Origin: Thermopolyspora flexuosa
GTDB lineage: Bacteria; Actinomycetota; Actinomycetes; Streptosporangiales; Streptosporangiaceae
Assembly: GCF_006716785.1 (NCBI RefSeq)
Contig: NZ_VFPQ01000001.1
Coordinates: 2,976,001-3,040,000 of the forward strand
Direction of reading: 5' to 3'
DNA: 64,000 bases
Each line of letters opens with the position of its first letter. Position 1 is the stretch's first letter. The position numbers and the translations under genes are program-made. This document shows positions 25,870 to 33,053 of this stretch, piece by piece. Below the pieces are notes generated by a model. It had not been told where the DNA came from. It did no database searches and saw only the letters and a list, made by a program, of their open reading frames with translations.

Positions 25870-27198
25870 GTGTATGCACAGGCGTACGACCCACTCGCCG
25901 ATCTGCGAACCCCCGACGCACCGGAGTTCGACGTCTTCCTCGCGGGCACGGTTTTCCTCGACATCGTGTTCACCGGGCTGCCCCACATGCCCGCGGCCGG
26001 GACCGAGGTGTGGGCCGAGGGCATGGGCTCGTGCCCGGGCGGCATCGCGAACCTCGCCATCGCGACGAGCCGGCTCGGGCTGCGCACCTCGCTCGCGGCC
26101 GCGTTCGGTGACGACGACTACGGCGACTTCTGCTGGCGCACGCTCGCCGAGCAGGAGCACGTGGACCTGTCGCGGTCGCGGCGGTTCGAGCACTGGCATT
26201 CGCCGGTGACGGTCTCGATGGCCGTGGACCGCGACCGGTGCATGGTGACGCACGGGCACCCGCCGCCGATGCCGACCTCGGAAATGATCGGCACGCCCCC
26301 GCGCTCCCGCGCCGTGATCGTGGCGCTGTCGCTGGAGGAGCCGCTCGGCGCGCCCGGCCCGGACGGCTCGTGCGGGTGGGCCGAGCTCGCCCGCCGCCAG
26401 GGCGCGCTGATCTTCGCCGACGTGGGCTGGGACCCCTCCGGCACCTGGTCGCCCACGCTGCTCGACCAGCTCGCCTACTGCCACGCGTTCATGCCGAACG
26501 CGGTCGAGGCGATGGCGTACACCGGCACCGACAGCCCGCGCGACGCGCTGTACGCGCTCGCCGACCGGGTGCCGCTCGCCGTGGTCACCGACGGGCCGAA
26601 CGGCGCGATGGCCATCGACTCGAGCACCGGCGAGGAGGCGTACGTGCCCGCGCCCCGGGTGACCGCGCTCGACCCGACCGGGGCCGGTGACGTGTTCGGC
26701 GCGGGCATCGTGCTCGGCACCCTGTGCGGCTGGCCGCTCACCGACCGGCTCGCGTTCGCCGAGCTGTGCGCGGCGCTCGCGGTGCAGGAGTTCGGCGGCT
26801 CGCTCGCCGCGCCCGGCTGGGGCGACATCGCGGACTGGTGGCACGAGGTGCGCGCCGCGGCCGGCCGGGGACGGGCGTACAACGACCTGCTGGCCCGCCG
26901 GTACGCGTTCCTCGACCGGCTCGTGCCGACCGTGCCGGTGGGCGCGGTACGGCGCGCCGCCGCCACCATCGCCCGCAACGCCGACGTCGGCAAGGCCGCG
27001 CAGCCGCCGGAGCCGCCCGGCGCGAAGCCCTCCGGTACGGCGGAGGCCGCGAACCCCGGCGGCGACGCCGCAGGCGCGCCTGCCACGGACGGCACGGCCG
27101 CGGCAGCCGGCACGGGTGACGCGAGCCCGCAGCCCGAGGCACCGACGGGGGCACCGTCCGGTTCGCCGGGGCCCCGCCCCACGCCTCCGTCCGCATAG
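25870..27198 (+). CDS. PfkB-family carbohydrate kinase with a disordered tail
   Basis: A 442-residue protein. Residues 15-340 form a ribokinase-like kinase: VFLAGTVFLDIVFTGLPHMP, GGIANLAIATSRLG, and the PfkB signature DPTGAGDVFGAG with the catalytic Asp. The last 100 residues are almost only Ala, Pro, Gly, Thr and Ser and look disordered, which is unusual for the family. The substrate is a sugar or nucleoside not readable from sequence; the GH4 and DeoR neighbours suggest a sugar released from a phospho-disaccharide. The GTG at 25870 is preceded by GAGGAGGA. Confidence 0.85.
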   Translation: MYAQAYDPLADLRTPDAPEFDVFLAGTVFLDIVFTGLPHMPAAGTEVWAEGMGSCPGGIANLAIATSRLGLRTSLAAAFGDDDYGDFCWRTLAEQEHVDLSRSRRFEHWHSPVTVSMAVDRDRCMVTHGHPPPMPTSEMIGTPPRSRAVIVALSLEEPLGAPGPDGSCGWAELARRQGALIFADVGWDPSGTWSPTLLDQLAYCHAFMPNAVEAMAYTGTDSPRDALYALADRVPLAVVTDGPNGAMAIDSSTGEEAYVPAPRVTALDPTGAGDVFGAGIVLGTLCGWPLTDRLAFAELCAALAVQEFGGSLAAPGWGDIADWWHEVRAAAGRGRAYNDLLARRYAFLDRLVPTVPVGAVRRAAATIARNADVGKAAQPPEPPGAKPSGTAEAANPGGDAAGAPATDGTAAAAGTGDASPQPEAPTGAPSGSPGPRPTPPSA

Positions 27199-27296
27199 AC
27201 GTACCACCACCCCTCGGCCGACCTCGCGGCGGGCGCAGGCGATGCGTACCACCCCACGGCCGCGGCACGCCGACCTGTCACCCACCGCCCCGATTA

Positions 27297-27325
27297 TTGC
27301 ACGATCGGTAATGAAGAGGTAACGT
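27297..27325 (+). promoter_or_regulatory. Sigma-70-like promoter of the small secreted protein
   Basis: TTGCAC (27297-27302) and TAACGT (27320-27325) are spaced by 17 bases in a locally AT-richer patch, 69 bases before the GTG start at 27394. Upstream lies a partial direct repeat (GTACCACC near 27202 and near 27245). Confidence 0.45.
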
Positions 27326-27393
27326 TCCGTCATCGCGACCGGCGAACCGGACCACCTCCCGGTTCCAGCGGCAGAAGAGAGGAGCGCGACTAC

Positions 27394-27735
27394 GTGAGGA
27401 ACACCTCGAGGATCGGCATCCCGGCCCTCGCCGCTGCGGCCTGCCTGGCGGGTGCGGCCCTCGTCACCGGGGCACCGGCGAGCGCCGCGCCCGCGGCGGC
27501 TGCCGTTGCCGCGGCACCGCAGGGGAACGCCCCGAGCTGCGTGGTGGTCTGGCAGCGGATCGGCAATGTCACCAAGACCGGCTACGCACGGAACGACTGC
27601 AGCCGCACGCTGCGCCTGAAGATCGTATGGGCGCACGGCGCTGACGGGTCCTGCCACACGGTCCGTCCCGGAGGAACGATCAGCAGCAAGGTCCCACGCG
27701 GCCCGCGCACCTTCGACGGCGCGAGCCTCTGCTGA
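27394..27735 (+). CDS. Small secreted protein, tendamistat-like
   Basis: A 113-residue protein with a signal peptide (cleavage probably after Ala32) and a mature part with exactly four cysteines (49, 69, 87, 113). Segments APSCVVVWQ, NDCSRTLRLKIVW, SCHTVRPGG and ASLC resemble Streptomyces proteinaceous alpha-amylase inhibitors (tendamistat type), in which Cys1-Cys2 and Cys3-Cys4 bond. The spacing from Cys2 to Cys3 is 18 in both as I recall them. The WRY triplet that occupies the amylase active site is absent here, so inhibition of amylase is doubtful; the fold may serve another ligand. GAGAGGAG precedes the GTG at 27394. The family assignment is from memory of the pattern. Confidence 0.6.
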   Translation: MRNTSRIGIPALAAAACLAGAALVTGAPASAAPAAAAVAAAPQGNAPSCVVVWQRIGNVTKTGYARNDCSRTLRLKIVWAHGADGSCHTVRPGGTISSKVPRGPRTFDGASLC

Positions 27736-27757
27736 CCCGGTTCATCCGCCCGTCGTC

Positions 27758-27778
27758 GGTCGTCGCGTGGCGGCGACC
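27758..27778 (+). terminator. Weak hairpin after the small secreted protein
   Basis: GGTCGTCG (27758-27765) pairs with CGGCGACC (27771-27778) with one mismatch and a five-base loop, 23 bases after the stop. Confidence 0.35.
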
Positions 27779-27917
27779 GGCGGCCGTGCGTCGCCCGCCC
27801 TCCCGTCCGACATTTCCGCCCTTGCCATTCCTTCTGGGCGCAACGGGGCGGGAACGTACGGTCGGCGGGTTAAGGTGATGGCCCGATCGCCGACCGCCGC
27901 CGGAGGGGGTGGATCGC

Positions 27918-29939
27918 ATGGGCTCGCCCGTTCCTCCGGGGACCGGGCCGCTGTCACCGGACTTCTCCGGGCTCGACCCGGAGCAGATGGAGCGGTTCAT
28001 CGCCGAGCTGGACCGCGGACGCGGCGTGATCGGCGAGAACCTCGAGGCGATCCGGCGCGAGCTCGCCGCGGTCGGGATCTTTCCACCCCAGCTCAACCGG
28101 ATCGCGGAGCTCGCCCGGTGGATCGACGAACAGCTGCCGGATCTGCGGCGACGCGCGCGGCTGGCGCGGGAGACGGCCAAGTGGCCCGGATGGGCACCCG
28201 TGCTCACCGGCCTCGTGGCCTACGACGAGAAACGCATCCTCCCCGCCGCCGAGGCGCAACGGCTCGGCCGCGCACTCGCCGAGCGGTACAACCGCATCGA
28301 CCCGGACCCGCCGCTCGGCTTCGCCCCCGGCCTGGATGAGGAGCTGCGGCGGATCGTGGCCGAGCTGCGGGAACACGCGCTCGACCCGGACTTCGCGGCG
28401 GCGTTCTTCGGCGCCCTCGGCCCGCGCCGTACCGTGGAGCTCCCGCGGCGGCTCCGGCTCGGCCTGCCGTCCGGCGACGAGGCGAAGGCGATCGAGACGG
28501 TCAGCATCGCGTTCGGCTCGGCGGTGGCCGGTGCGGCGACCTCGCCCGGATTCCGGGCGGTGGACGAGGCGGTACGGCGGCGCCGCGACGACCACGAGGA
28601 ACGCCAGGCGATCGGCGACCTGCTGTCCGCGGGCCGGTTCCCCACCGAATGGCTCGCCAAGGTCGCGTTCACCCAGGTGCTGGCGTACGGCTCGCGCGAC
28701 CCCGCCGCCACGCTCACCCCCTACCTGAACGCCCTCGCCAAGGATCCGGCCGCGGCCCGGCTGGCGCTCGCACTCCCCACCAGGGAGATCGCCCTGTTTC
28801 CCGCCCTGCCCCTCACCCCGTTCGGAACGAGCCGATCCGACTCCCGCCCCGACCTCGCCACCTACCTGCGGTGGCTCACCACCCGGGTGGGCCGGGACGC
28901 AGAAGCGGCCGACGCGTTCGGCCGCGTGCTCGCGGCCGCCTCCGGCGCCTACGACGAGGCCGACGGCCGGCACAGCGAGCCCGCCGCACGGTTCGCGTTC
29001 ACCGTCATCACCAGGGCCGACGAGTGGAAGGTCCCGCCCGCCATGCGCGTCCACCTCGCCGAGATCGCGGGCGCGTACGCGAGCGAGATCGCCGAGGGCG
29101 CCGATCTGGGCGACGACAACCAGCTCCAGCCCAGCGCGTTCGGCCCCGTCGCCTCCCGCATCCCCGGCCTCTCCCCCGCCTTCCGGCTCAGCCCCGCGGA
29201 CACCTACCGCTTCCTCACGACCTTCGCCGCCACCGACACCGACCTCGCCCCCTTCGAGGCCGGCCTGGGCAACCTCGCCCGCCGCCTCGTCGACCACAAC
29301 GTCCCGCTGCTCCGCCGTACCGGCGATCCCACGCAGCTCAGCGCCGTCTTCGCCGTCCTCGGCAACGTCCGCGGCTTCGAGCTCGCCGCCGCCGAGGCCG
29401 TACGCGGCCCGCTGGACGAGCGGAGGGCCGCAGGCGCGGACGCCGTGAGCGTCGGCGGCGGCGCACTGTTCGGCGTCGTCGGCCTCGCGATCCCCGGCGG
29501 CATCACCGGCCAGGCACTGTGGACCGCGCTGAGCACGGGCTGGTCGGTCTACGACACCTACAAGCCCGACCCGCCGAAGGGCACGGACCACCTCATGGCG
29601 ACCGACCGATTGGAAACGCTCGGCCGCAGACACGCCGTGGCCACGGCCCTGCTCCAGGCCGGCTTCCGCCCCCAGGTCTCCCCCGGCGCCTACCAGGCCG
29701 CCTGCCCACCCGGCGTGGCCATCGCCGACGACCAGGGCAACCTCCGCCCCTTCGCCGACATCGCGAAATCCGGCGAGCCCGGCCTCCAGGCCCTCGACCG
29801 CTGGTTCATCGCGAACGGCCTGGGCGGCACGGACAAGCTGGCGCTCGGCGAGATCGCCAACAACGCCGCCAGCCGGTTCGACGGCCAGAAGCAGGTCGCG
29901 CAGTTAAGAGCGAGAAGTCTCGGCGACCGGAAACCCTGA
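27918..29939 (+). CDS. Large DUF6571-type actinobacterial protein
   Basis: A 673-residue mostly helical protein. Residues 10-90 (FSGLDPEQMERFIAELDRGR, IFPPQLNRIAELARWIDEQL) look like the WXG100-type helical hairpin that often begins these proteins. The C-terminal half matches my memory of DUF6571: FAFTVITRADEWKVPPAMR, FGPVASRIPGLSPAFRLSP, ADTYRFLTTFAATD, GNLRPFADI. Proteins of this family occur near type VII secretion and polymorphic-toxin loci, but none of those genes is here and no toxin domain is evident. The ATG at 27918 is preferred to the GTG at 27909 because GGAGGGGG ends at 27909. Function unknown. Confidence 0.7.
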   Translation: MGSPVPPGTGPLSPDFSGLDPEQMERFIAELDRGRGVIGENLEAIRRELAAVGIFPPQLNRIAELARWIDEQLPDLRRRARLARETAKWPGWAPVLTGLVAYDEKRILPAAEAQRLGRALAERYNRIDPDPPLGFAPGLDEELRRIVAELREHALDPDFAAAFFGALGPRRTVELPRRLRLGLPSGDEAKAIETVSIAFGSAVAGAATSPGFRAVDEAVRRRRDDHEERQAIGDLLSAGRFPTEWLAKVAFTQVLAYGSRDPAATLTPYLNALAKDPAAARLALALPTREIALFPALPLTPFGTSRSDSRPDLATYLRWLTTRVGRDAEAADAFGRVLAAASGAYDEADGRHSEPAARFAFTVITRADEWKVPPAMRVHLAEIAGAYASEIAEGADLGDDNQLQPSAFGPVASRIPGLSPAFRLSPADTYRFLTTFAATDTDLAPFEAGLGNLARRLVDHNVPLLRRTGDPTQLSAVFAVLGNVRGFELAAAEAVRGPLDERRAAGADAVSVGGGALFGVVGLAIPGGITGQALWTALSTGWSVYDTYKPDPPKGTDHLMATDRLETLGRRHAVATALLQAGFRPQVSPGAYQAACPPGVAIADDQGNLRPFADIAKSGEPGLQALDRWFIANGLGGTDKLALGEIANNAASRFDGQKQVAQLRARSLGDRKP

Positions 29940-29947
29940 TCACGGCC

Positions 29948-29966
29948 CCGACGTTCACGACGTCGG
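29948..29966. terminator. Hairpin at the convergence of two genes
   Basis: CCGACGT (29948-29954) and ACGTCGG (29960-29966) are perfect arms with a five-base loop. The right arm lies in the last codons of the minus-strand lipoprotein gene, nine bases after the DUF6571 stop. Confidence 0.45.
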
Positions 29967-30410
29967 CAGGCACTCGGTCTCCCCACGTACGACGTACAGG
30001 CCGTACCCTGGGGATTCGAATATGAGAATGGTCTTCGTGGTCTTGTTGACCACCCGTATCGGCTGTCCTTGCGCGTCCGCCGAGATCAACTCGTAGGGGG
30101 CGACGGCCTTGAGCGAACCGAGCATCAGCGTGTTGAGGGCCTCTGGGTCGGTGTGATTCGCGAGATCACGGCCGGTGGCCGCGAAAGTCTGCCGTGCCGC
30201 ATCTTCCCCGCACGAGATGTTCTTTCCGCCCGGGTCGGTGATCGTGACGTCCTGCGCGTTTCGTTCCTTCAGCAGCGCCAGGATATGGCTCTTGAGCGCC
30301 CTACCCGCCTCGTCGACCGTGGGACCGTCGGCTGAGCACGCGGCAAGCAGCAGGACAACGACCACGGGTGCGACCCGACGTGCCCACGTTGTCCTGCTTT
30401 GACCCGCCAT
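29955..30410 (-). CDS. Small lipoprotein of unknown function
   Basis: A 151-residue protein with a lipoprotein signal (RRVAPVVVVLLLAACSADGP, lipobox Cys). The mature domain is about 120 residues (DEAGRALKSHILALLKERNA, VTITDPGGKNISCGED, ESPGYGLYVVRGETECLP) with two further cysteines that could form a disulfide. A similar layout occurs in many short actinobacterial lipoproteins of unknown role. The ATG at 30410 has GGGAAGG upstream. In-frame starts at 30431 and 30443 lack a binding site but would only extend the signal region. Base composition is somewhat less GC-rich than the neighbours. Confidence 0.65.
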   Translation of the reverse strand: MAGQSRTTWARRVAPVVVVLLLAACSADGPTVDEAGRALKSHILALLKERNAQDVTITDPGGKNISCGEDAARQTFAATGRDLANHTDPEALNTLMLGSLKAVAPYELISADAQGQPIRVVNKTTKTILIFESPGYGLYVVRGETECLPTS

Positions 30411-31064
30411 CGCCCGCTTGCGCCTTCCCATCCAGCCCAACAAAAGTCAGATTTCCCCTGCAGCGCTCGCCCTCATCATGGCAACGAGAGCCACCGAACC
30501 CAAGCCGATTGCCGAATACATTTGGCGACCGCCGGATGTCTCAGGTCAGCATGACGACATAACGCACAAATGACCAATTTTGGGGCCAGTGGGCCACGCT
30601 GTCGGTTGTCAACCGGAACGGGCCATCACCTTCACGAGGGACGAGATCGGTCGCCTCGTCCACCCTAAGGAATACGGAGGCACACAAGGAATGCGGAAGG
30701 TGCCCACCGGCCTTCCTGATCACGCGCGGCCTGCCCGTTGCTCAGGACGATCACCCGGAGGCGTAGGTGATCGGAGAGAGCGGTCTCGACCCCGATCAAT
30801 GCCACCAGGGCTTCCGAGTGCTTACCACGGGTGGACGGGGGCCTCTCTGAGCGGAGCGCGGGCGGCTCACCGGCTCGTTATGGGCAGGGCGACGCATGGT
30901 CCGGACGCGCCGCCGGACTGACGCGGGCGGTGATGCGCGGCAGGTGCTGTTCGCTTTCGGCGTTGCCCTTTTTCACCGGCTCGGGCGGGCCAATTCGGTT
31001 GAATGGAACGGCCGGGTCGGTACGCCGTGCCGTACCGATCCGGTCCGGCCGTCGGGAGGACGAT
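30411..31064. other. Gene-poor stretch, possibly eroded sequence
   Basis: About 650 bases with no gene that I can support. Composition is noticeably less GC-rich than the average of the window, especially 30430-30700. A plus-strand frame (30580-30921) contains ERAITFTRDEIGRLVHPKEY, vaguely like the end of a DUF397 protein, but without the rest of that family. I take the stretch as non-coding or decayed. It ends with the promoter region and GGGAGGA binding site of the 31065 gene, next to the sequence CCGTGCCGTACC. Confidence 0.4.
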
Positions 31065-31652
31065 GTGAGCGAGCACCAAGCCTTCTGGATCGACCACGAG
31101 TACGACCGGGAGCACGCACCCGACGGAACGAGCCGGTACGACGCACACGTCCGAGCCAACATCGACGAGTTCGCCGGAGCGTGGGGCGACATCGCACCGG
31201 TCGCCTTCGCCTGCACCGCCTGGCGGCTCGCCACGACACCGTCGCTGTCCCCCGGCTTCGTACGGTGGCACCGGCGGGTGCTCGACGCGATCTGCGTACG
31301 CAACGGCTGGGACGGCACGCTCACCGTCCAAGCCCACCTGGTCTCGCCGCGGCCGGCCGCGCTCACGTGGTCACGGGACTGGTGGCGGGACCGCGGATGG
31401 CAGGACTGGCCGGAGATCTTCGGGCAGTTCGTCGACCCGACCGACCAGGACGTGGCGAAGGTCCCCTACCTGCGGACCACGCTCCGCATCGACGCCCCGG
31501 TCCCCTTGGACGACCTGCCCGCCGCACCGGACGGGCCCGACGAGGACGTCGAGGGTACGGCCCGGCGCGCCGTGATCGTGCTGGTACGAGAGCTGAACGA
31601 CCTCATCTCCCCGATCATCCGCCAACTGGAGACATTCCCCGGCCGTTCCTGA
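31065..31652 (+). CDS. Hypothetical protein
   Basis: A 195-residue soluble protein, acidic and rich in Trp (WIDHEYDREHAPDGTSRYDA, RDWWRDRGWQDWPEIFGQFV). It ends in a helix (VIVLVRELNDLISPIIRQLE). I recognise no family. The GTG at 31065 is preceded by GGGAGGA at a short but acceptable distance; an overlapping ATG at 31063 is followed directly by a stop. Codon use is normal for the window, so it is probably expressed. Neighbours give no functional clue. Confidence 0.6.
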   Translation: MSEHQAFWIDHEYDREHAPDGTSRYDAHVRANIDEFAGAWGDIAPVAFACTAWRLATTPSLSPGFVRWHRRVLDAICVRNGWDGTLTVQAHLVSPRPAALTWSRDWWRDRGWQDWPEIFGQFVDPTDQDVAKVPYLRTTLRIDAPVPLDDLPAAPDGPDEDVEGTARRAVIVLVRELNDLISPIIRQLETFPGRS

Positions 31653-31789
31653 ACCCGTGTCCTCGTCTCGCCCGCGGATCGCCGGGTCGACGGGCGGTGA
31701 GTTCCGTCGCGATCGGCGGTCATCACGGATGACAGGCGCGGTGGGTGAATGCCAGACGCGAGCGGCCGTGACGGGTGGAGATGATCGCG

Positions 31790-32173
31790 ATGGATGACGG
31801 CTCTCTCCCACCGCATTTCCTGGGCGCTGGGCTGCCGGCCTCGTTTCGGCGGCGGATCGTCACCATCGGACCGCACGGGCACCGGCGCTACGACGAGTCG
31901 GAGTGGCGGGACGCGATCGTCGTGGTCGGGCGAGGGCACGTCGACGTGCTCTGTTCGGACGAGTCCGTGCTTCGCTTCGGGGAAGGGGATGTGCTGTGCC
32001 TCGCCGGGCTGCCGGTCCGCGTCCTGTGCAACCCCGGGGCGGATGACACGGTGCTGGTCGCCATCCGGAGACGGCGGCGGGGCGTCCGGAGACCGCCCGG
32101 GCTCGTCGTCGAGCTGATCACGAGATTTCTGGCACGGGTTCCGCACCGCATTCTCCGGCCACGGCGTCGATGA
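31790..32173 (+). CDS. Small cupin-like protein
   Basis: A 127-residue protein with one cupin-type beta-barrel: FRRRIVTIGPHGHRRYDESE, AIVVVGRGHVDVLC, LRFGEGDVLCLAGL. The metal-binding His residues of motif 1 are partly kept (HGHRRY); motif 2 lacks the usual His, so metal binding is uncertain. A basic, probably helical tail (ITRFLARVPHRILRPRRR) follows the barrel. The ATG at 31790 has GGTGGAG nine bases upstream; an ATG at 31781 is the alternative. It may be a sensor or binding protein. No partner gene is apparent. Confidence 0.65.
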   Translation: MDDGSLPPHFLGAGLPASFRRRIVTIGPHGHRRYDESEWRDAIVVVGRGHVDVLCSDESVLRFGEGDVLCLAGLPVRVLCNPGADDTVLVAIRRRRRGVRRPPGLVVELITRFLARVPHRILRPRRR

Positions 32174-32274
32174 GGATGGTCCGATCCGCGTCCCCGACGC
32201 GGTACCGCCGACGTGCACGTCGTCTCGCAGCGACCGACATGACCGAGAAAGCCGCCGTCCCGGGCGGGCGCGCC

Positions 32275-32940
32275 TCAGGCAGACGGCGAACCGGACCGGC
32301 CCGCGTCATGGTCGGGCTGATCAGCCACAGGGGCCGGGGCGACGAAGGTGCCGCAGAAGACCGCGGCGAGGTGCCTGGCGAGGCGGTCGACGGGCCAGCG
32401 GCACTGGTCGAGCAGGGTCTCGATGACCTCGAAGGAGGTGAGGGCGAGCATCATGTCGGCGGCGGTGTCGACCGTCCAGGGGGGCGCCAGGCGCCCCTCG
32501 TCGTGGAGGCGCTCCGCGATGCGGCGGCAGGCGGCGTGACGGGCGCGCGTCGCCTCCTCCCAGTGCTGGGCGGCGTCGGGGTCGGTACGGCTCACGCGCT
32601 GGATGGCCCGGACGATCGGCATGATGCGGGGCAGTATCGAGACCATGCAGCGGGCCCACTCGTCGAGCATGGTGAGGGCGTCGGGGGCCTCCCAGACCGG
32701 GCGCAGCACCACGTCGAGGCCGCCGGCGCCCTTCAGGTCCTCCACCAGGCCGTTGATGAGGCTCGCGCGGGACGGGAAGTGCAGGTAGACGGCTCGCCGG
32801 CTGACACCGGCGCGCTCGGCCACCGCGGCCATCGTCAGCGCCTCGACACCGCCCTCGTCGATCAGCTCCCGGGCCGCCTGGAGCAGCGCGGCCACGGTAC
32901 GGCGGCTGCGGGCGTTCTGCGGTGCGCCGATGGATGCCAC
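32275..32940 (-). CDS. TetR/AcrR-family repressor
   Basis: A 221-residue regulator with a canonical N-terminal helix-turn-helix (RRTVAALLQAARELIDEGGV, LTMAAVAERAGVSRRAVYLH) followed by a helical ligand-binding domain of about 150 residues. The GTG at 32940 follows a G-rich site (GGGGGTG). It is transcribed away from an MFS exporter gene. Three tandem palindromes fill the 113 bases between the two starts. By analogy with TetR systems it should repress the exporter, and probably itself, until a drug or metabolite binds. Confidence 0.9.
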   Translation of the reverse strand: MASIGAPQNARSRRTVAALLQAARELIDEGGVEALTMAAVAERAGVSRRAVYLHFPSRASLINGLVEDLKGAGGLDVVLRPVWEAPDALTMLDEWARCMVSILPRIMPIVRAIQRVSRTDPDAAQHWEEATRARHAACRRIAERLHDEGRLAPPWTVDTAADMMLALTSFEVIETLLDQCRWPVDRLARHLAAVFCGTFVAPAPVADQPDHDAGRSGSPSA

Positions 32941-32951
32941 GACACCCCCAT

Positions 32952-33033
32952 GAACTACACAGTGCGTGTAGTTCCAACTTGCCGGAACTTCACCCTGTGT
33001 GTAGCTTATCGAACTGCACACGCTGTGAAGTTT
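32952..33033. promoter_or_regulatory. Three tandem 9-5-9 palindromes, TetR operator array
   Basis: All three follow GAACTnCAC, five bases, GTGnAGTTC. Site 1 is 32952-32974 with perfect arms GAACTACAC and GTGTAGTTC. Site 2 is 32985-33007 with GAACTTCAC and GTGTAGCTT. Site 3 is 33011-33033 with GAACTGCAC and GTGAAGTTT. Centres are 33 and 26 bases apart. They occupy most of the gap between tetR and the MFS gene and cover the predicted exporter promoter. Confidence 0.75.
32979..33007 (+). promoter_or_regulatory. Candidate promoter of the MFS exporter gene
   Basis: TTGCCG (32979-32984) and TAGCTT (33002-33007) with a 17-base spacer. Operator site 2 lies exactly across the spacer and the -10 box, and site 3 covers the likely transcription start. 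Confidence 0.45.
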
Positions 33034-33053
33034 CGGCTTGGTCGGGAGATGTC

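Noticed and set aside
30541-30723. 60-codon minus-strand frame (contains LVPREGDGPFRL)
   Set aside because: No recognisable homology, no ribosome binding site, and it lies in a compositionally odd stretch. It may be a decayed fragment but cannot be supported.
30580-30921. Plus-strand frame with a segment vaguely like the end of DUF397 (AITFTRDEIGRLV)
   Set aside because: The typical DUF397 body (the RGGAVGVRDSK-like part) is absent, no ribosome binding site precedes the ATG and codon use is poor. A partner helix-turn-helix gene is also missing.
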